Below are positions 37,138-46,616 of a DNA stretch of 64,000 bases, piece by piece. The position numbers and the translations under genes are program-made. Under the pieces are notes generated by a model. The model was not told the DNA's origin and searched no databases. It saw only the letters and a program-made list of their open reading frames with translations. Positions within the stretch are counted from its first letter, which is position 1. Each line of letters opens with the position of its first letter. The stretch comes from Streptomyces platensis (lineage in GTDB: Bacteria; Actinomycetota; Actinomycetes; Streptomycetales; Streptomycetaceae), in NCBI RefSeq assembly GCF_008704855.1, contig NZ_CP023691.1, positions 930,001 through 994,000 on the forward strand, read 5' to 3'.

Positions 37138-37653
37138 CTACTCCTGAACGAGGTCGTAGACAGCCCGTTGAGGGTCGCTTTTGACGATGAGCCCGTCCAC
37201 GCACAGGTCGCGCAGGATCTGCCGGACCCGTTTCTCCGCTGCCCGTTGGTCTTCCCACGTGTGACCGTGTTCGCCGAGAGCCTTGATGGCACGCTGCGGA
37301 TCTCAGGTGCCGCCGAGGGCGCGAATCGCCTGGGCGAGGGCATGCCGGTCGGGATGATCCTTCTTGCGGTGGTTGGCGATGCTGGCAGGGGCGCCGCTGT
37401 AGTTGCAGTCGGCGCACTTCTCCCACGAGCAGTCCGGATCGGTGACGGCGGCGTGGCGGACGGAATGGTGCGAGCCGAAGCCGTGGGCGTGGAGCAGTTG
37501 AGCGACGGACCCGTCGTACTTGAGTGCCATGAGCGCTGCTTCGGCGATCTTGTCGTGGCCGGCGGCGAAGAACTTACCCAGGCCGACGTCCTTCCCGCAG
37601 CCGCACCAGCACTTGCCGGTCGGGATGAGGCGAGGCTTCTCATTGCTTGGCAT
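37138..37653 (-). pseudogene. Cys-rich zinc-finger-like gene split by in-frame TGA
   Basis: The first 116 codons (37653 to a TGA at 37305-37303) begin MPSNEKPRLIPTGKCWCGCG and contain FFAAGHDKIAEAALMALKYD plus a C2H2-like CADCNYSGAPASIANHRKKDH, so metal binding is likely. In the same frame after the stop, 54 more codons read DPQRAIKALGEHGHTWEDQR and RVRQILRDLCVDGLIVKSDP, a winged-helix-like end closing at TAG 37138. CGA to TGA would explain the split. The N-terminal part may still be expressed alone. Confidence 0.55.
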
Positions 37654-37812
37654 GAACCCAAGGTATTAATCCTTGGGATGAAGTCAAGAAATAAATCCAA
37701 GGATCCCATTCAAGGGTTGCATCGACGTAAGCAGGCATACAGCCGCAAGCCGACTTCATGCACAGCAGGGTCAGCGGCGCGCGTCGCCGGGGGCGAGCAC
37801 TCAGAGCGCCAT

Positions 37813-38247
37813 TCACCTGATCTGCCCAGAAGCCTGCCCGACCAGAGCGTTGAGGCTCCCCCGCGCTTCTACCGTCAGCACTCGCAGTTCCTCGCGATCC
37901 GTCGCCCGGTGAAGGGCATGAATCATTTCGGTGGTGTGCTCTGCTCGTGAGCGCAGGCTGTCATCCGGCACGAGAAGGTGTAGTTGGTGAACGGCCTGGA
38001 AGACCAGGCCGCGTAGCCTGAAGGCTTCCGTTCTGGCTGCGACGTGCGCCGGGCCACCATGATCCTCATGCTTTCGCCACCACCAGTCGTGTTGGCTACG
38101 TAAGAACTCGTTAGCGGCGCCAGTGAACGCAAGAACGGCGCTGCGACGTTCACTGCGGTCTGCGACTCGCTTTTGGAACTGGTACCCCAGCAGTGACCCG
38201 ATGAGAGTTCCTGCCACTGCGATGAGTGTCGTAAGTACCTGATTCAC
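37813..38247 (-). CDS. Membrane-anchored hypothetical protein
   Basis: The 144-residue product has an N-terminal anchor (VLTTLIAVAGTLIGSLLGY) followed by a basic QKRVADRSERR and an all-helical cytosolic domain with DWWWRKHEDHGG. This layout is common in small Streptomyces hypotheticals often found in mobile regions. The function is unknown. Confidence 0.6.
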   Translation of the reverse strand: MNQVLTTLIAVAGTLIGSLLGYQFQKRVADRSERRSAVLAFTGAANEFLRSQHDWWWRKHEDHGGPAHVAARTEAFRLRGLVFQAVHQLHLLVPDDSLRSRAEHTTEMIHALHRATDREELRVLTVEARGSLNALVGQASGQIR

Positions 38248-38534
38248 CCTAGTAGTTGACCATCCTCAACCTGGTTAAGGCGAGACAGTTGCAGGCCCTC
38301 GCGCTCACTCGCGGTGACGGGTTCGGCCCGTTGCTCATGGAATAGGCGACACCTCAACATGCGAGCCCAACAGTCTCCCCCCGCTCTGCATCGCACATGA
38401 CGGTCTCTCACCTGACACCTGGGCCGTGCAAGGAGCGCGGCGGACAGGTGAAGGTCTCCGGGCCCATGTGCAGACCCACGGTGGCCGACGGCCAGGAGCG
38501 GGGACGCCTCGGGTAAGGCATGGTGCGGCAGCGG

Positions 38535-38575
38535 CTTAGACCACGTCCTACGTGGTGAGGCGGACGTGGTCTAAG
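38535..38575. repeat. Perfect 14-bp inverted repeat, 13-bp spacer
   Basis: CTTAGACCACGTCC (38535-38548) is the exact reverse complement of GGACGTGGTCTAAG (38562-38575). The surrounding 38248-38534 segment has no gene. It could be a terminator, an operator or a relic of a transposable-element end; sequence alone cannot decide. Confidence 0.7.
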
Positions 38576-38589
38576 GACCGGCGGAACCA

Positions 38590-39721
38590 TGGTCTTCGCA
38601 TCGATCTCCCCCCGGTGTCACATGACGGGAGCGCGCTGCTCACCGCCAGTCGGGCAAGATCTATCGAACTGCTGACCGCCATATTGGCGAACACGCTCCG
38701 CCGGGCAAGGCCCGAGCGGCATAGCTGAGACCAGGATGCCGTCGTCTGCTGAACGGCGCGGCTCGAGCCAGGAGCACCGCAGACACGAGTCCCCGGCTGG
38801 ACAGGGGCGAGCAACCGGAGACTGCGGTGCGCGGTCTTCTCGCCGTCGGTGGTGGTGAGTTTGAAGACGGACTTCATGTGGGTGTAGTCCTCGGCGTAGG
38901 TGCACCAGAAGGCGTGGTTGGTCGGCTTCCAGTCAGCCGGGCGCTGTCGCTCGTGAGCTGTTGCAGGACAGCGGCGTCGGCTTTCGTGGTGGGGACAAGG
39001 GAATACAGGCACTCGCGGCTGTGGTGGCAGGGGTGTGGGCGCGCTGCATGCGATGGGTGAGGGCTTCCCAGGGGATGGCGGTGGTCGGCCAGGGGCTGGG
39101 TCCAGGAGGCCGTCAGATCCTCCAGGGCGCGCTGGACGGCATCGGCCGCGCTGCCGTGGTTGGTGAGAAGGTGCTGGGTGGAGTGCTGGTAGATCTCGTG
39201 GTCAGCTGGCAGAACGCCGCGAAGTCGGCGGGCAGGATCACGGTGATGGCCTGCTCGCCGAGCGGGGGACGCACGGGGGTGTGCCCCGTCAGGTACCCAG
39301 TGACCCTGCCCAGCGTCCGAGGGCCGGGATGGGCTGGGGCATGGGGCGTTGCCGGAGCGCCCCGGCGGCCTGGCCTGCGGGCGCGATGGTGTCGGGGGTG
39401 GAGGGCAGGAGCTGCCCGCTGCCCAGGGTCCGGCTGAAGGCATGGAGCATGTCCTCCAGGTGCGCTCCGCGTGCCGGAGCGGCGGTGGTGCGGGTGGGTG
39501 GTGGGGTGGGGGTGTGGTCGCTGGCGGTCTCCCACAGGGGGGAGGAAGTAGGTGGGTTCGCCGTCGCGGACGAGGACCAGGTCGACGAGGTCCTGGTCGA
39601 GGATGCCGCCGGAGGCAGCGGGCAGAGACGAGGCGCCCACGGGTGAGGACGAGCCCGTCGTTGACTTGTACGTAGCGACCAACGCAGGGGCCAGGTCCGA
39701 CTGCCGAACTCTGCTCCCCAA
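38590..39721 (-). pseudogene. Decayed plasmid/phage-type gene in several frames
   Basis: Protein-like pieces follow one another in different frames on the minus strand. LDQDLVDLVLVRDGEPTYFL is near 39600, HLEDMLHAFSRTLGSGQLLP is near 39430, VILPADFAAFCQL is near 39230, and HSTQHLLTNHGSAADAVQRA is near 39150. ECLYSLVPTTKADAAVLQQL is near 38980 and NHAFWCTYAEDYTHMKSVFK is near 38900. At least three indels separate them. The family was not identified; the last two pieces look like one gene interrupted once. Confidence 0.45.
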
Positions 39722-39785
39722 CCGAGGTATCGTCGGGCTCTTGGCCGCGTATCAGGTGCTCAGGTTCCGCTGTCGCGGTCCTGCC

Positions 39786-40355
39786 TCAGAGTGGCTGATG
39801 ACCGAACCAAGCACGGCTTTCCGGCTGGTTGGGGCGGACGATTGCCAGGATGGCCGGCACGAGCCAGATCACTCCCAGAATGGGCACCACCTCGAAGAAC
39901 GCCAGGGTGAAGGGCAGCGCCGTCCAACCGTAGGCGAAGGCGGAGACGCGCAGATTGGGGTGGCGCGTGGGGAACTTCAGGGCGGTAGTGATGCCCCATG
40001 CGGCAACCGCAAGCACGAGCACTCCGGCGAATACGATGATCCCGGAGTGAGCCTCGCCTGGCGTGGTGCAGCACGGGGTCGAGACGTCGCCCTCGCCCCA
40101 GATGGCTGTGGCAAAAGCCACACTGTTGGTCAGCAGAGCAAGTCCGAGGACGGCCTGCATACCGCCCAAGACCATCATCAGCACGCGAAGGCGCTTTACC
40201 GGCTGTGGCATCTGCGCCCCTGAGGGGATCGGCCCCCGGCTCAATCCCCCCGGCCCACTGGGGCCTCCAGGCCCAGCCGCCCCTGAGTTACCACTCGCGC
40301 GCGACCTATGCCACGGCCGCTGTCCGCCTGGCTCTGCTCCATCATTCACGGTCAT
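39786..40355 (-). CDS. Four-helix membrane protein with Pro/Gly-rich N-terminus
   Basis: The 189-residue product has a disordered N-terminal 55 residues (GGPSGPGGLSRG type), then PQPVKRLRVLMMVLGG and about four transmembrane helices (IIVFAGVLVLAVAAWGITTA; AILAIVRPNQP). The ATG at 40355 follows GGGGGAGA. It resembles generic Streptomyces small integral membrane proteins. Function unknown. It lies between transposase relics. Confidence 0.6.
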   Translation of the reverse strand: MTVNDGAEPGGQRPWHRSRASGNSGAAGPGGPSGPGGLSRGPIPSGAQMPQPVKRLRVLMMVLGGMQAVLGLALLTNSVAFATAIWGEGDVSTPCCTTPGEAHSGIIVFAGVLVLAVAAWGITTALKFPTRHPNLRVSAFAYGWTALPFTLAFFEVVPILGVIWLVPAILAIVRPNQPESRAWFGHQPL

Positions 40356-40469
40356 GCCGACGGTCTCCCCCTTGAACGGCCTCGCGCCTGCGCGCCATGC
40401 TCCGGCGGTCCGCATCGACTGTCCAGCCACAATCCGGCCAGGGCAGCCGCCAGGGTCGTCATCGATATG

Positions 40470-40669
40470 CGGTGAACACGACACGCTGGCGCCATGCTCG
40501 CCGTCAGCGTCTGCTCGGCCACTCGCAGCGCAGCATTCACGATCCGGTCGCAGCGCCCCGGCGTCGGCGGCTCGATGCTCCCCGTCCGGCAGCGGGCCAG
40601 CAGTTCCACCCGTACCTGCTCCGGCCTCCGCTCCTTGCACGCGACGTGCTCGGCGAGCCAGCCGGTCAC
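40470..40669 (-). pseudogene. Tn3-like transposase (DUF4158 region) remnant
   Basis: The segment reads MTGWLAEHVACKERRPEQVR then VELLARCRTGSIEPPTPGRC and DRIVNAALRVAEQTLT, a close match to the N-terminal DUF4158 region of Tn3-family transposases. After about 65 codons the similarity is lost at a junction with unrelated sequence. There is no catalytic DDE domain. It is a short relic, not a functional element. Confidence 0.6.
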
Positions 40670-40748
40670 GCCCCGAGGAGACCCCCTGATCCATGCGGCA
40701 TCTCGGCGAACGCAGACTCAGCAGTACACGGAGCCGACTAGGCAGGAG

Positions 40749-41522
40749 CTACCTGCGGCAGGCGATGGTGATGATTTCCCGGCTGTCATCGGTGATCGGA
40801 CCTCGATCCCAGTCGCCATACTGGCCCTCGATCTCGAAGCCTGCCTCGACCAGAAGCGCGTTCAGGGCCGCTACGTCGAGGAACCGCAAGCTCTCGCTCA
40901 GGACGCGAAGCACCGTGCCGTCCGGCTTCGCCACCGTCCCGCGGATCGTGACGATGTCGCCGACGACGGAGTCGACGTCGTGCCAGTAACGCAGGGCACG
41001 GCCGGCATCATCGACGAGGTCGACCACGTCGTCCGGGTTCGAAGGCGTCCACCCCTCCCAGGCCCTTGCCTGGGGGTGCCGCGTCTCGAAGGCGAAACGA
41101 CCACCGCGCCGCAGCACTCCGTACATGGCACTGAGCGAAGCCCGCAGTTGGTCATCGGTCAGCAGGTTCTGGAACGCGTGGCCGGTCATCGTGGCGAGTT
41201 CGAAGCCCGCCCCACTCCTGGCGTCCGCTGCGGTGCCTTCGATCCACTCCACGTCAGCCCGCAACCGTGCCCGATCCAGCGCGGCGCAGTCGGGGTCCAA
41301 GCCGACAAGCCGACCGCGATGACCCCGCTCACGGGCGAGCTTCAACATGGAGCCCGTGCCACAACCGACGTCGAGAACTGACCCCGCGTCCATGACCAAC
41401 GGGAAGAAAAACCGGTCGTCAGATCGCCGGTCCGGGTTCCACGGGTTCAGCAAGTCGTACAGCGCAGCGGCATCAGCATCGGAGTACACCGGCGGCAGTG
41501 TCCGCCAACCCTCGCACTCCAT
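40749..41522 (-). CDS. Class I SAM-dependent methyltransferase
   Basis: The 257-residue protein has the SAM motif VLDVGCGTGSMLKLARERG, acidic D of motif II in GLDPDCAAL, and LRRGGRFAFETRHP after motif III. A His-rich N-terminal PPVYSDADAAALYDLLNPWN is common to a Streptomyces methyltransferase group with unassigned substrates. The start is uncertain: ATG 41522, ATG 41576 or a later codon before PPVYSD are all possible. It appears intact within an otherwise decayed region. Confidence 0.75.
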   Translation of the reverse strand: MECEGWRTLPPVYSDADAAALYDLLNPWNPDRRSDDRFFFPLVMDAGSVLDVGCGTGSMLKLARERGHRGRLVGLDPDCAALDRARLRADVEWIEGTAADARSGAGFELATMTGHAFQNLLTDDQLRASLSAMYGVLRRGGRFAFETRHPQARAWEGWTPSNPDDVVDLVDDAGRALRYWHDVDSVVGDIVTIRGTVAKPDGTVLRVLSESLRFLDVAALNALLVEAGFEIEGQYGDWDRGPITDDSREIITIACRR

Positions 41523-41784
41523 CAACCGATTAACACACGCTCCACTCAAGGCCCTCTCGCGGAACTTGCCGCCCACGAGCGCCGAGGCATCGATAGCGCA
41601 CCCGTGATCATCTACGGGCCCGCCGCCACTCGATCTGGTGAAGTGCAGAGAAGGGGCCTGCTGTGCAACGGCGTCCTGCTCTTCGAAGTTATGTCGATCT
41701 CCCCATCGCAGGTTCTGGTGTGACGTGCTGCTTCGCGAGATGGACAGGTTGTTTCAGCAGTTCTGGGCGAGGGGCAGTACGAAC

Positions 41785-42444
41785 TCAGACGGCGGCGGCC
41801 GCCAGCAGTTCTGGCAGGTTGCGCATGTCGTCGAACACGACAGTGCCTGCTCCCTCCAGCCGCGAGGCCGGGGTGAGGCCGCCGCAGTAACCGTAGGCCC
41901 GCATGCCGGCGGCCCGAGCTGCCTGCACTCCGTATGCGCTGTCCTCGATCACCGCGCACCGCTCGGGTCGTACCCCCATGGAACGTGCGGCGTGCTGGAA
42001 GAGGTCAGGTGCAGGCTTGCCTCGACGGACGTCGGCCGCGCTGAAGATGTGGTCCTCGAAGTGGCCCGTCAGGCCGGCGATCTCCAGGCTTCGGCGAATG
42101 CCGGCGTGATCACCGTTCGAGGCGACGCAGACGGCTGTGGTGAGGCGCCCCAGAACCTCTGCGATGCCCTCGACAGCGGTCAGTTCGGCCTCAAAGGCCG
42201 CATCGTAGAGATGCTCGTATCGCTGCTGCCAGCCCTTCTCCAGGCGTCGTCCGAGTCGTTCCTCGACAGCTGCGGTGTAGACCTCGGTGGACGAGCCCAC
42301 GAACCGCTCGATGATTTCAGCTTCAGTGAACGTGCACCCCAGGTCAGCCATGATCATTGCGTCTACTTTGATGCATATCCTCTCGCTGTCCACCAGCACG
42401 CCGTCACAGTCGAAGATCACCAGTTCAACAGGGCTCTGCGTCAT
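41785..42444 (-). CDS. HAD-superfamily phosphatase (beta-phosphoglucomutase-like)
   Basis: The 219-residue product has all HAD motifs: VIFDCDGVLVDSE (nucleophile Asp), CVASNGD (motif II), RRGKPAPDLF (Lys) and CAVIEDSAYGV (acidic pair). The helical cap matches subclass IA phosphatases and phosphomutases such as YieH or PgmB. ATG 42444 begins the conserved part; upstream in-frame codons belong to recombinase debris. The substrate is probably a small sugar or polyol phosphate. Confidence 0.8.
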   Translation of the reverse strand: MTQSPVELVIFDCDGVLVDSERICIKVDAMIMADLGCTFTEAEIIERFVGSSTEVYTAAVEERLGRRLEKGWQQRYEHLYDAAFEAELTAVEGIAEVLGRLTTAVCVASNGDHAGIRRSLEIAGLTGHFEDHIFSAADVRRGKPAPDLFQHAARSMGVRPERCAVIEDSAYGVQAARAAGMRAYGYCGGLTPASRLEGAGTVVFDDMRNLPELLAAAAV

Positions 42445-42576
42445 GATCGGCAGCGTAGAGGGCAGTCGGTGCAGGCGCTGCGGTGCGTCGGGCTGTCGTC
42501 GGTTTTGCCAGCGGTTCACCGCGAGCTGCTCGCACCACCCACCGGCGTGCTCGACAGCGCGCGGAGGCGACGGATG

Positions 42577-42850
42577 CTCCGCAGTAGCCGTTGGGGAGGC
42601 AGACCTTGGCTCGGACCAGGGACAACCGCATCCAGGCCGCATCGGCAAGCGGATGGTCCACGGGCAGCGCGACGGCTTCGCCTTCGGCGTTGACCTTGGG
42701 GGACTTCTCCCAGTGCTCACGCAGGGTCCGGGCTTGGCAGGCGGCGGAGGCGGAGCGTCGTTGTAGATGATGGCGTCTCGCGGCAGGACCGGTTGCCAGT
42801 CGTGGGCGCGGGCATCTGCGAGGAAACGACCGAGCGCGTTGATTGTGGCC
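42577..42850 (-). pseudogene. Second tyrosine recombinase, fragmentary
   Basis: Two frames hold parts of a different Streptomyces site-specific integrase. TINALGRFLADARAHDWQPV and LPRDAIIYNDAPP lie at about 42735-42846. LREHWEKSPKVNAEGEAVAL and DAAWMRLSLVRAKVCLPNGY lie at about 42577-42727. In intact enzymes these segments are separated by the catalytic core, which is absent. It is a deletion relic upstream of the HAD gene. Confidence 0.55.
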
Positions 42851-43465
42851 CGGCGGCACGAACCTGCAGCACGGCCTGGTGGATAGCGTCGGCGATGTTC
42901 ACTCCGACGGAATACGACAGCCACCGGCCGCTGCGGAGAGCCCGTCGAGGGAGGCGTGGGTGCCACGAGCAAGGTGGCCGAGTCCCTCGCGACAAAGGCG
43001 AACGCTCCGAAGGTGACCCGTATCCGACGCCATGCGCGAGATGGGCATAGCCATAGCCCGCATCGACTACCACCGACTCACCCAAATCAAACGACGTCTT
43101 GCTCACGTCCAGCCTTGAGCCTGTCGAGTCAAACAGCAGCACCTTAAATCCCCATGAAGGGGAAGTGGATTCGATTGATTCCATCCTCAAGGCTTGAAAT
43201 CGCGGCAGCGATACGAGAAACATTGCAGCAAATTTCGCAATTCGGACGCCATCTCGCCCGGTGCGTAACTCGAAGTAACCCGCACCGCCACCAGATCGCA
43301 AGCCCTGTCGCCGACAGGGGGTGCTCGCAACCCAATAAATCAGATCAAGACAATCGATGCCATGTGCACCGATCTCGCTGGAAGTTGCTGGCGCGAGATC
43401 ATTCCGTAAGCAAGGATGGTCACTGAAAGGATTCATTCAGCCACGCGCCGATTTATGGAGTCTTG
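42851..43465. other. AT-richer intergenic region before phosphatase/dxs pair
   Basis: About 600 bases with lower GC than the genome. No supported gene is seen. A minus-strand piece around 43050-43140 (VLLFDSTGSRLDVSKTSFDL) is protein-like but isolated. The last 80 bases probably contain the promoter of the inositol-monophosphatase-like gene. Confidence 0.4.
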
Positions 43466-44275
43466 ATGCGAGAAGACGAAATGCTGGTCACTTCGATGAA
43501 GAGAGGCGTGGACCTGCCGTACGCAGCCCTGGCATTAGAGGCGGCGAAGGAGGGCGCCAGGGCCATTGATGAGCACGCGGCGGAATTTCTCCAGTCGGTT
43601 GCCAGCAAGGGAGCCCGCTACGACCTTGTGACTCGCGCTGACAGAGAAGCAGAGCGCGCGATCATCAGCCACCTCTCGGACCAAAGCCCGAGCGACGGAA
43701 TCCTCGCCGAAGAGACCGGCGCGCGGGAAGGGACCTCTGGGCTGCGTTGGGTGATCGACCCCATCGACGGGACCACGAACTTCGTGCACGGGCGACGCGA
43801 CTTCGCCGTCTCGGTCGGCCTTGAGTCACGCGACGGGATATTCGCGGGTGCCGTGGTTCGTCCTGCTCACGGAGACTGGGCAGCCGCCGAAGGAGGCCTG
43901 ATCTACTCCAGCCTCGAACGCCCGATGACCGTCTCCTCGGTCAAGGTGAACGAAGCCCTGGTCGCAGTCGGCCTGTGCCACGATGCCACCGCCCGGGCAT
44001 TCACCTTGCAGCAGATCGTGCCGGCCCTGGTCTCTCACGTACAGGACTGGCGCTGGGTGGGATCCGCCGCCTGCGACCTCTTCTCGGTAGCCGACGGCTC
44101 GCTGGACGGCTATGTCGGAATCAATCTCAGCATCTGGGATATCGCGGCCGGTATCGCTCTTGTGAAGGCCGCGGGCGGCCATTGCGAAACCGTTCGGGCC
44201 GGGCAGGTCGACGCCTTTCTCGCGGGTTCTCCCGAAGTCGTCACCGGGCTGAAGCGCGCCCTCGCCACCCTGTGA
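43466..44275 (+). CDS. Inositol monophosphatase family protein
   Basis: The 269-residue product has the metal-binding motifs of the family: [20 protein letters not shown] (motif A) and [19 protein letters not shown] (motif B). Members hydrolyse inositol phosphates, histidinol phosphate or related esters. ATG 43466 follows GGAG. It has a TTA leucine codon at 43535-43537, so translation should need the bldA tRNA and be late in development. It is 32 bases upstream of dxs, which also has an early TTA. It may act on a phosphorylated terpenoid or cyclitol intermediate; this is inference. Confidence 0.88.
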   Translation: MREDEMLVTSMKRGVDLPYAALALEAAKEGARAIDEHAAEFLQSVASKGARYDLVTRADREAERAIISHLSDQSPSDGILAEETGAREGTSGLRWVIDPIDGTTNFVHGRRDFAVSVGLESRDGIFAGAVVRPAHGDWAAAEGGLIYSSLERPMTVSSVKVNEALVAVGLCHDATARAFTLQQIVPALVSHVQDWRWVGSAACDLFSVADGSLDGYVGINLSIWDIAAGIALVKAAGGHCETVRAGQVDAFLAGSPEVVTGLKRALATL

Positions 44276-44307
44276 CCTCCAGAAAAACGATGCAGAGAGG
44301 AAATCCC

Positions 44308-46253
44308 ATGGCGCAGCTGCTCAGCGAGATCAGCTCCCCGAAAGACCTAGACAATCTGTCCGAAGGGGAGTTAGAACGCCTCGCCTCAGAGGTACGCACG
44401 TTCCTCATCGAGCACGTCTCACAGACTGGTGGTCACCTCGGCCCCAACCTCGGCGTGGTGGAACTCACCCTGGCGCTGCACCGGGTCTTCGATTCCCCCA
44501 AGGACTCCATCGTCTGGGACACGGGACACCAGTCCTACGTCCACAAAATTGTCACAGGCCGCCGGGACAGGTTTTCCACCCTCCGTAAGAAGGGCGGCTT
44601 GTCGGGCTACCCCTCGCAGGCCGAGTCCGCACACGATCTGGTCGAGAACTCCCACGCCTCCACGGCCCTTGCCTACGCCGACGGGTTGTCCAAGGCGTAC
44701 GCGCTGCGCGGCGAGGTCGACCGGTGCACGGTGGCAGTCATCGGAGACGGTGCCTTGACGGGTGGAATGGCGTGGGAGGCTTTCAACAACATCGCAGCGG
44801 CAGGCAACTCCAGGCCCCTAGTGATCGTCGTCAACGACAACGGCCGCTCCTACTCGCCCACGGTCGGAGGGCTGGCCCGGCACCTCTCGTCGCTGCGGAC
44901 CCTGCCGGCGTACGAACGCTTCCTGGCGGCCGGTAAGGAGATCCTCGAAAATACGCCCGTCGTCGGCTCCCCGGTCTACGAGACCCTCCACGGCGTCAAG
45001 CAGGGGCTCAAGGACATCGTGGCACCGCAGGCACTCTTTGAGGACCTCGGCATCAAGTACGTCGGGCCGATAGACGGACACAACATCGCCGAGCTGGAGA
45101 ACTCCCTGCGTCTTGCCAAGGGATTCGGAAGTCCCGTCATCGTCCACTGCATCACGGAGAAGGGACGCGGAGCCCCGCCGAACGAGACGAAGCCGAACGT
45201 TTCCACGCAGTGGGAAGGATCGACTCCCGCACCGGCGAAGCGTCGTCGGACGGTTCCCAGTCCTGGACCTCCGTATTTTCTGCGGAAATCGCCGAAATCG
45301 GCGCGGAGAACCCCAACGTCACCGCCATCACTGCGGCCATGCAAGGGCCAGTCGGACTGAGTGAGTTCGGCAATCGCCACCCTGACCGGTTCTTCGACGT
45401 CGGCATCGCAGAACAGCACGCAGTCACCTCGGCGGCCGGCATGGCGATGGCCGGCCTGCATCCCGTCGTCGCCCTCTACTCGACCTTCCTGAACCGGGCC
45501 TTCGACCAACTCCTCATGGACGTCGCCCTGCACCAGTGCGGTGTGACGTTCGTACTGGACCGGGCCGGAATCACAGGCAGTGACGGTGCGAGCCACAACG
45601 GCATGTGGGACCTGTCCCTGCTCAACATGGTTCCCGGCCTGCGCGTGGCCGTTCCCCGGGACGCCGACACGCTCCGCGAGGAACTCCGCGAGGCCGTCGA
45701 CGTCACCGACGCGCCGACAGCCCTACGCTTCCCCAAGGGAGCCGTCGAGCCCGCCGTACCCGCGCTCGAACGCAGGCACGGCGTCGACGTACTGTACGAA
45801 TCCGGACACCAGGACGTACTGATTGTCGGCGTGGGCGCTATGGCAGGCCCCTGCGTGCGGGTGGCGCACCGGCTCTCCGACGACGGAGTCAACGCCACGG
45901 TGATCGACCCCAGGTGGGTCAAGCCGGTTCCGGAGGGGCTCATTCGCCTGGCTCGCGGATACCGTCACATCGTCACCGTGGAGGACAGCGGACGCATGGG
46001 AGGCGTGGGCGCAGCCGTAACACAGGCACTGCGTGATGCCGGTTTCGCTGCTCCGGTCCACGTGATCGGCATTCCTCAACAGTTCCTCGACCACGGCTCA
46101 CGCAGTGAGCTTCTCGCGGAACTGGAACTCACCGAGGATGCCCTGCACAAGGCGATCCATGACCGCGTCGACTTCGCCCTGGGCGAAAACGGATCCTTTC
46201 ACCAAGGGGTGGGAACTCCGAGCACCGCATTGCCAATTACTGAAAATGCCTAA
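44308..46253 (+). pseudogene. dxs: 1-deoxy-D-xylulose-5-phosphate synthase, frameshifted
   Basis: The N-terminal half ([19 protein letters not shown]; ThDP motif [16 protein letters not shown]) reads in one frame to about 45172. The C-terminal half ([44 protein letters not shown]) continues in another frame to 46253. At the break KGRGYAP would be expected, but KGRGAPP is followed by a shift; a loss of four bases in GCCCCGCC accounts for it. Joined, it is a full-length DXS, making the MEP-pathway entry metabolite. ATG 44308 follows GAGAGG; a TTA codon lies at 44371-44373. Either a real inactivation or an error in a C-run. Confidence 0.85.
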
Positions 46254-46411
46254 CAAACTATGCCATTCGATGCCTTCGATAGCCTGCCGGTGTAGGGACC
46301 GTTGAGCGGCTGGTGCCGGATCAAGGCCATGTAGTGCTACGTAAAGCGTGTTGCAGAACTGCGCAACGGGCATTTCCCCCGTATGTGCGGGGAGTTGAGG
46401 GCTGAGCCGCT

Positions 46412-46540
46412 GTGGGTGGAGAAGTTCACGGTCTGCGGATGCGGCAGCTCGCGCCACCATTCGGCTGTTCACCGGCAACCGTGTGTCGAGTCATACAGCG
46501 GCTGAGTCCACTCCTCGCCCTTGAGCCGGCAATCGTCCTG
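46412..46540 (+). pseudogene. IS5-like transposase HTH remnant
   Basis: LAPPFGCSPATVCRVIQRLS followed by PLLALEP matches the N-terminal helix-turn-helix of Streptomyces IS5-group transposases. No catalytic domain or terminal repeats follow. The surrounding 46254-46616 region contains no other gene. Confidence 0.45.
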
Positions 46541-46616
46541 CGCTCTGAATTCCGCCAGCTCCTGGCCCAGCTGGTCGTCACGGTGCACGATGCCGGAGGC
46601 GCCGGCAGCACGTGGG

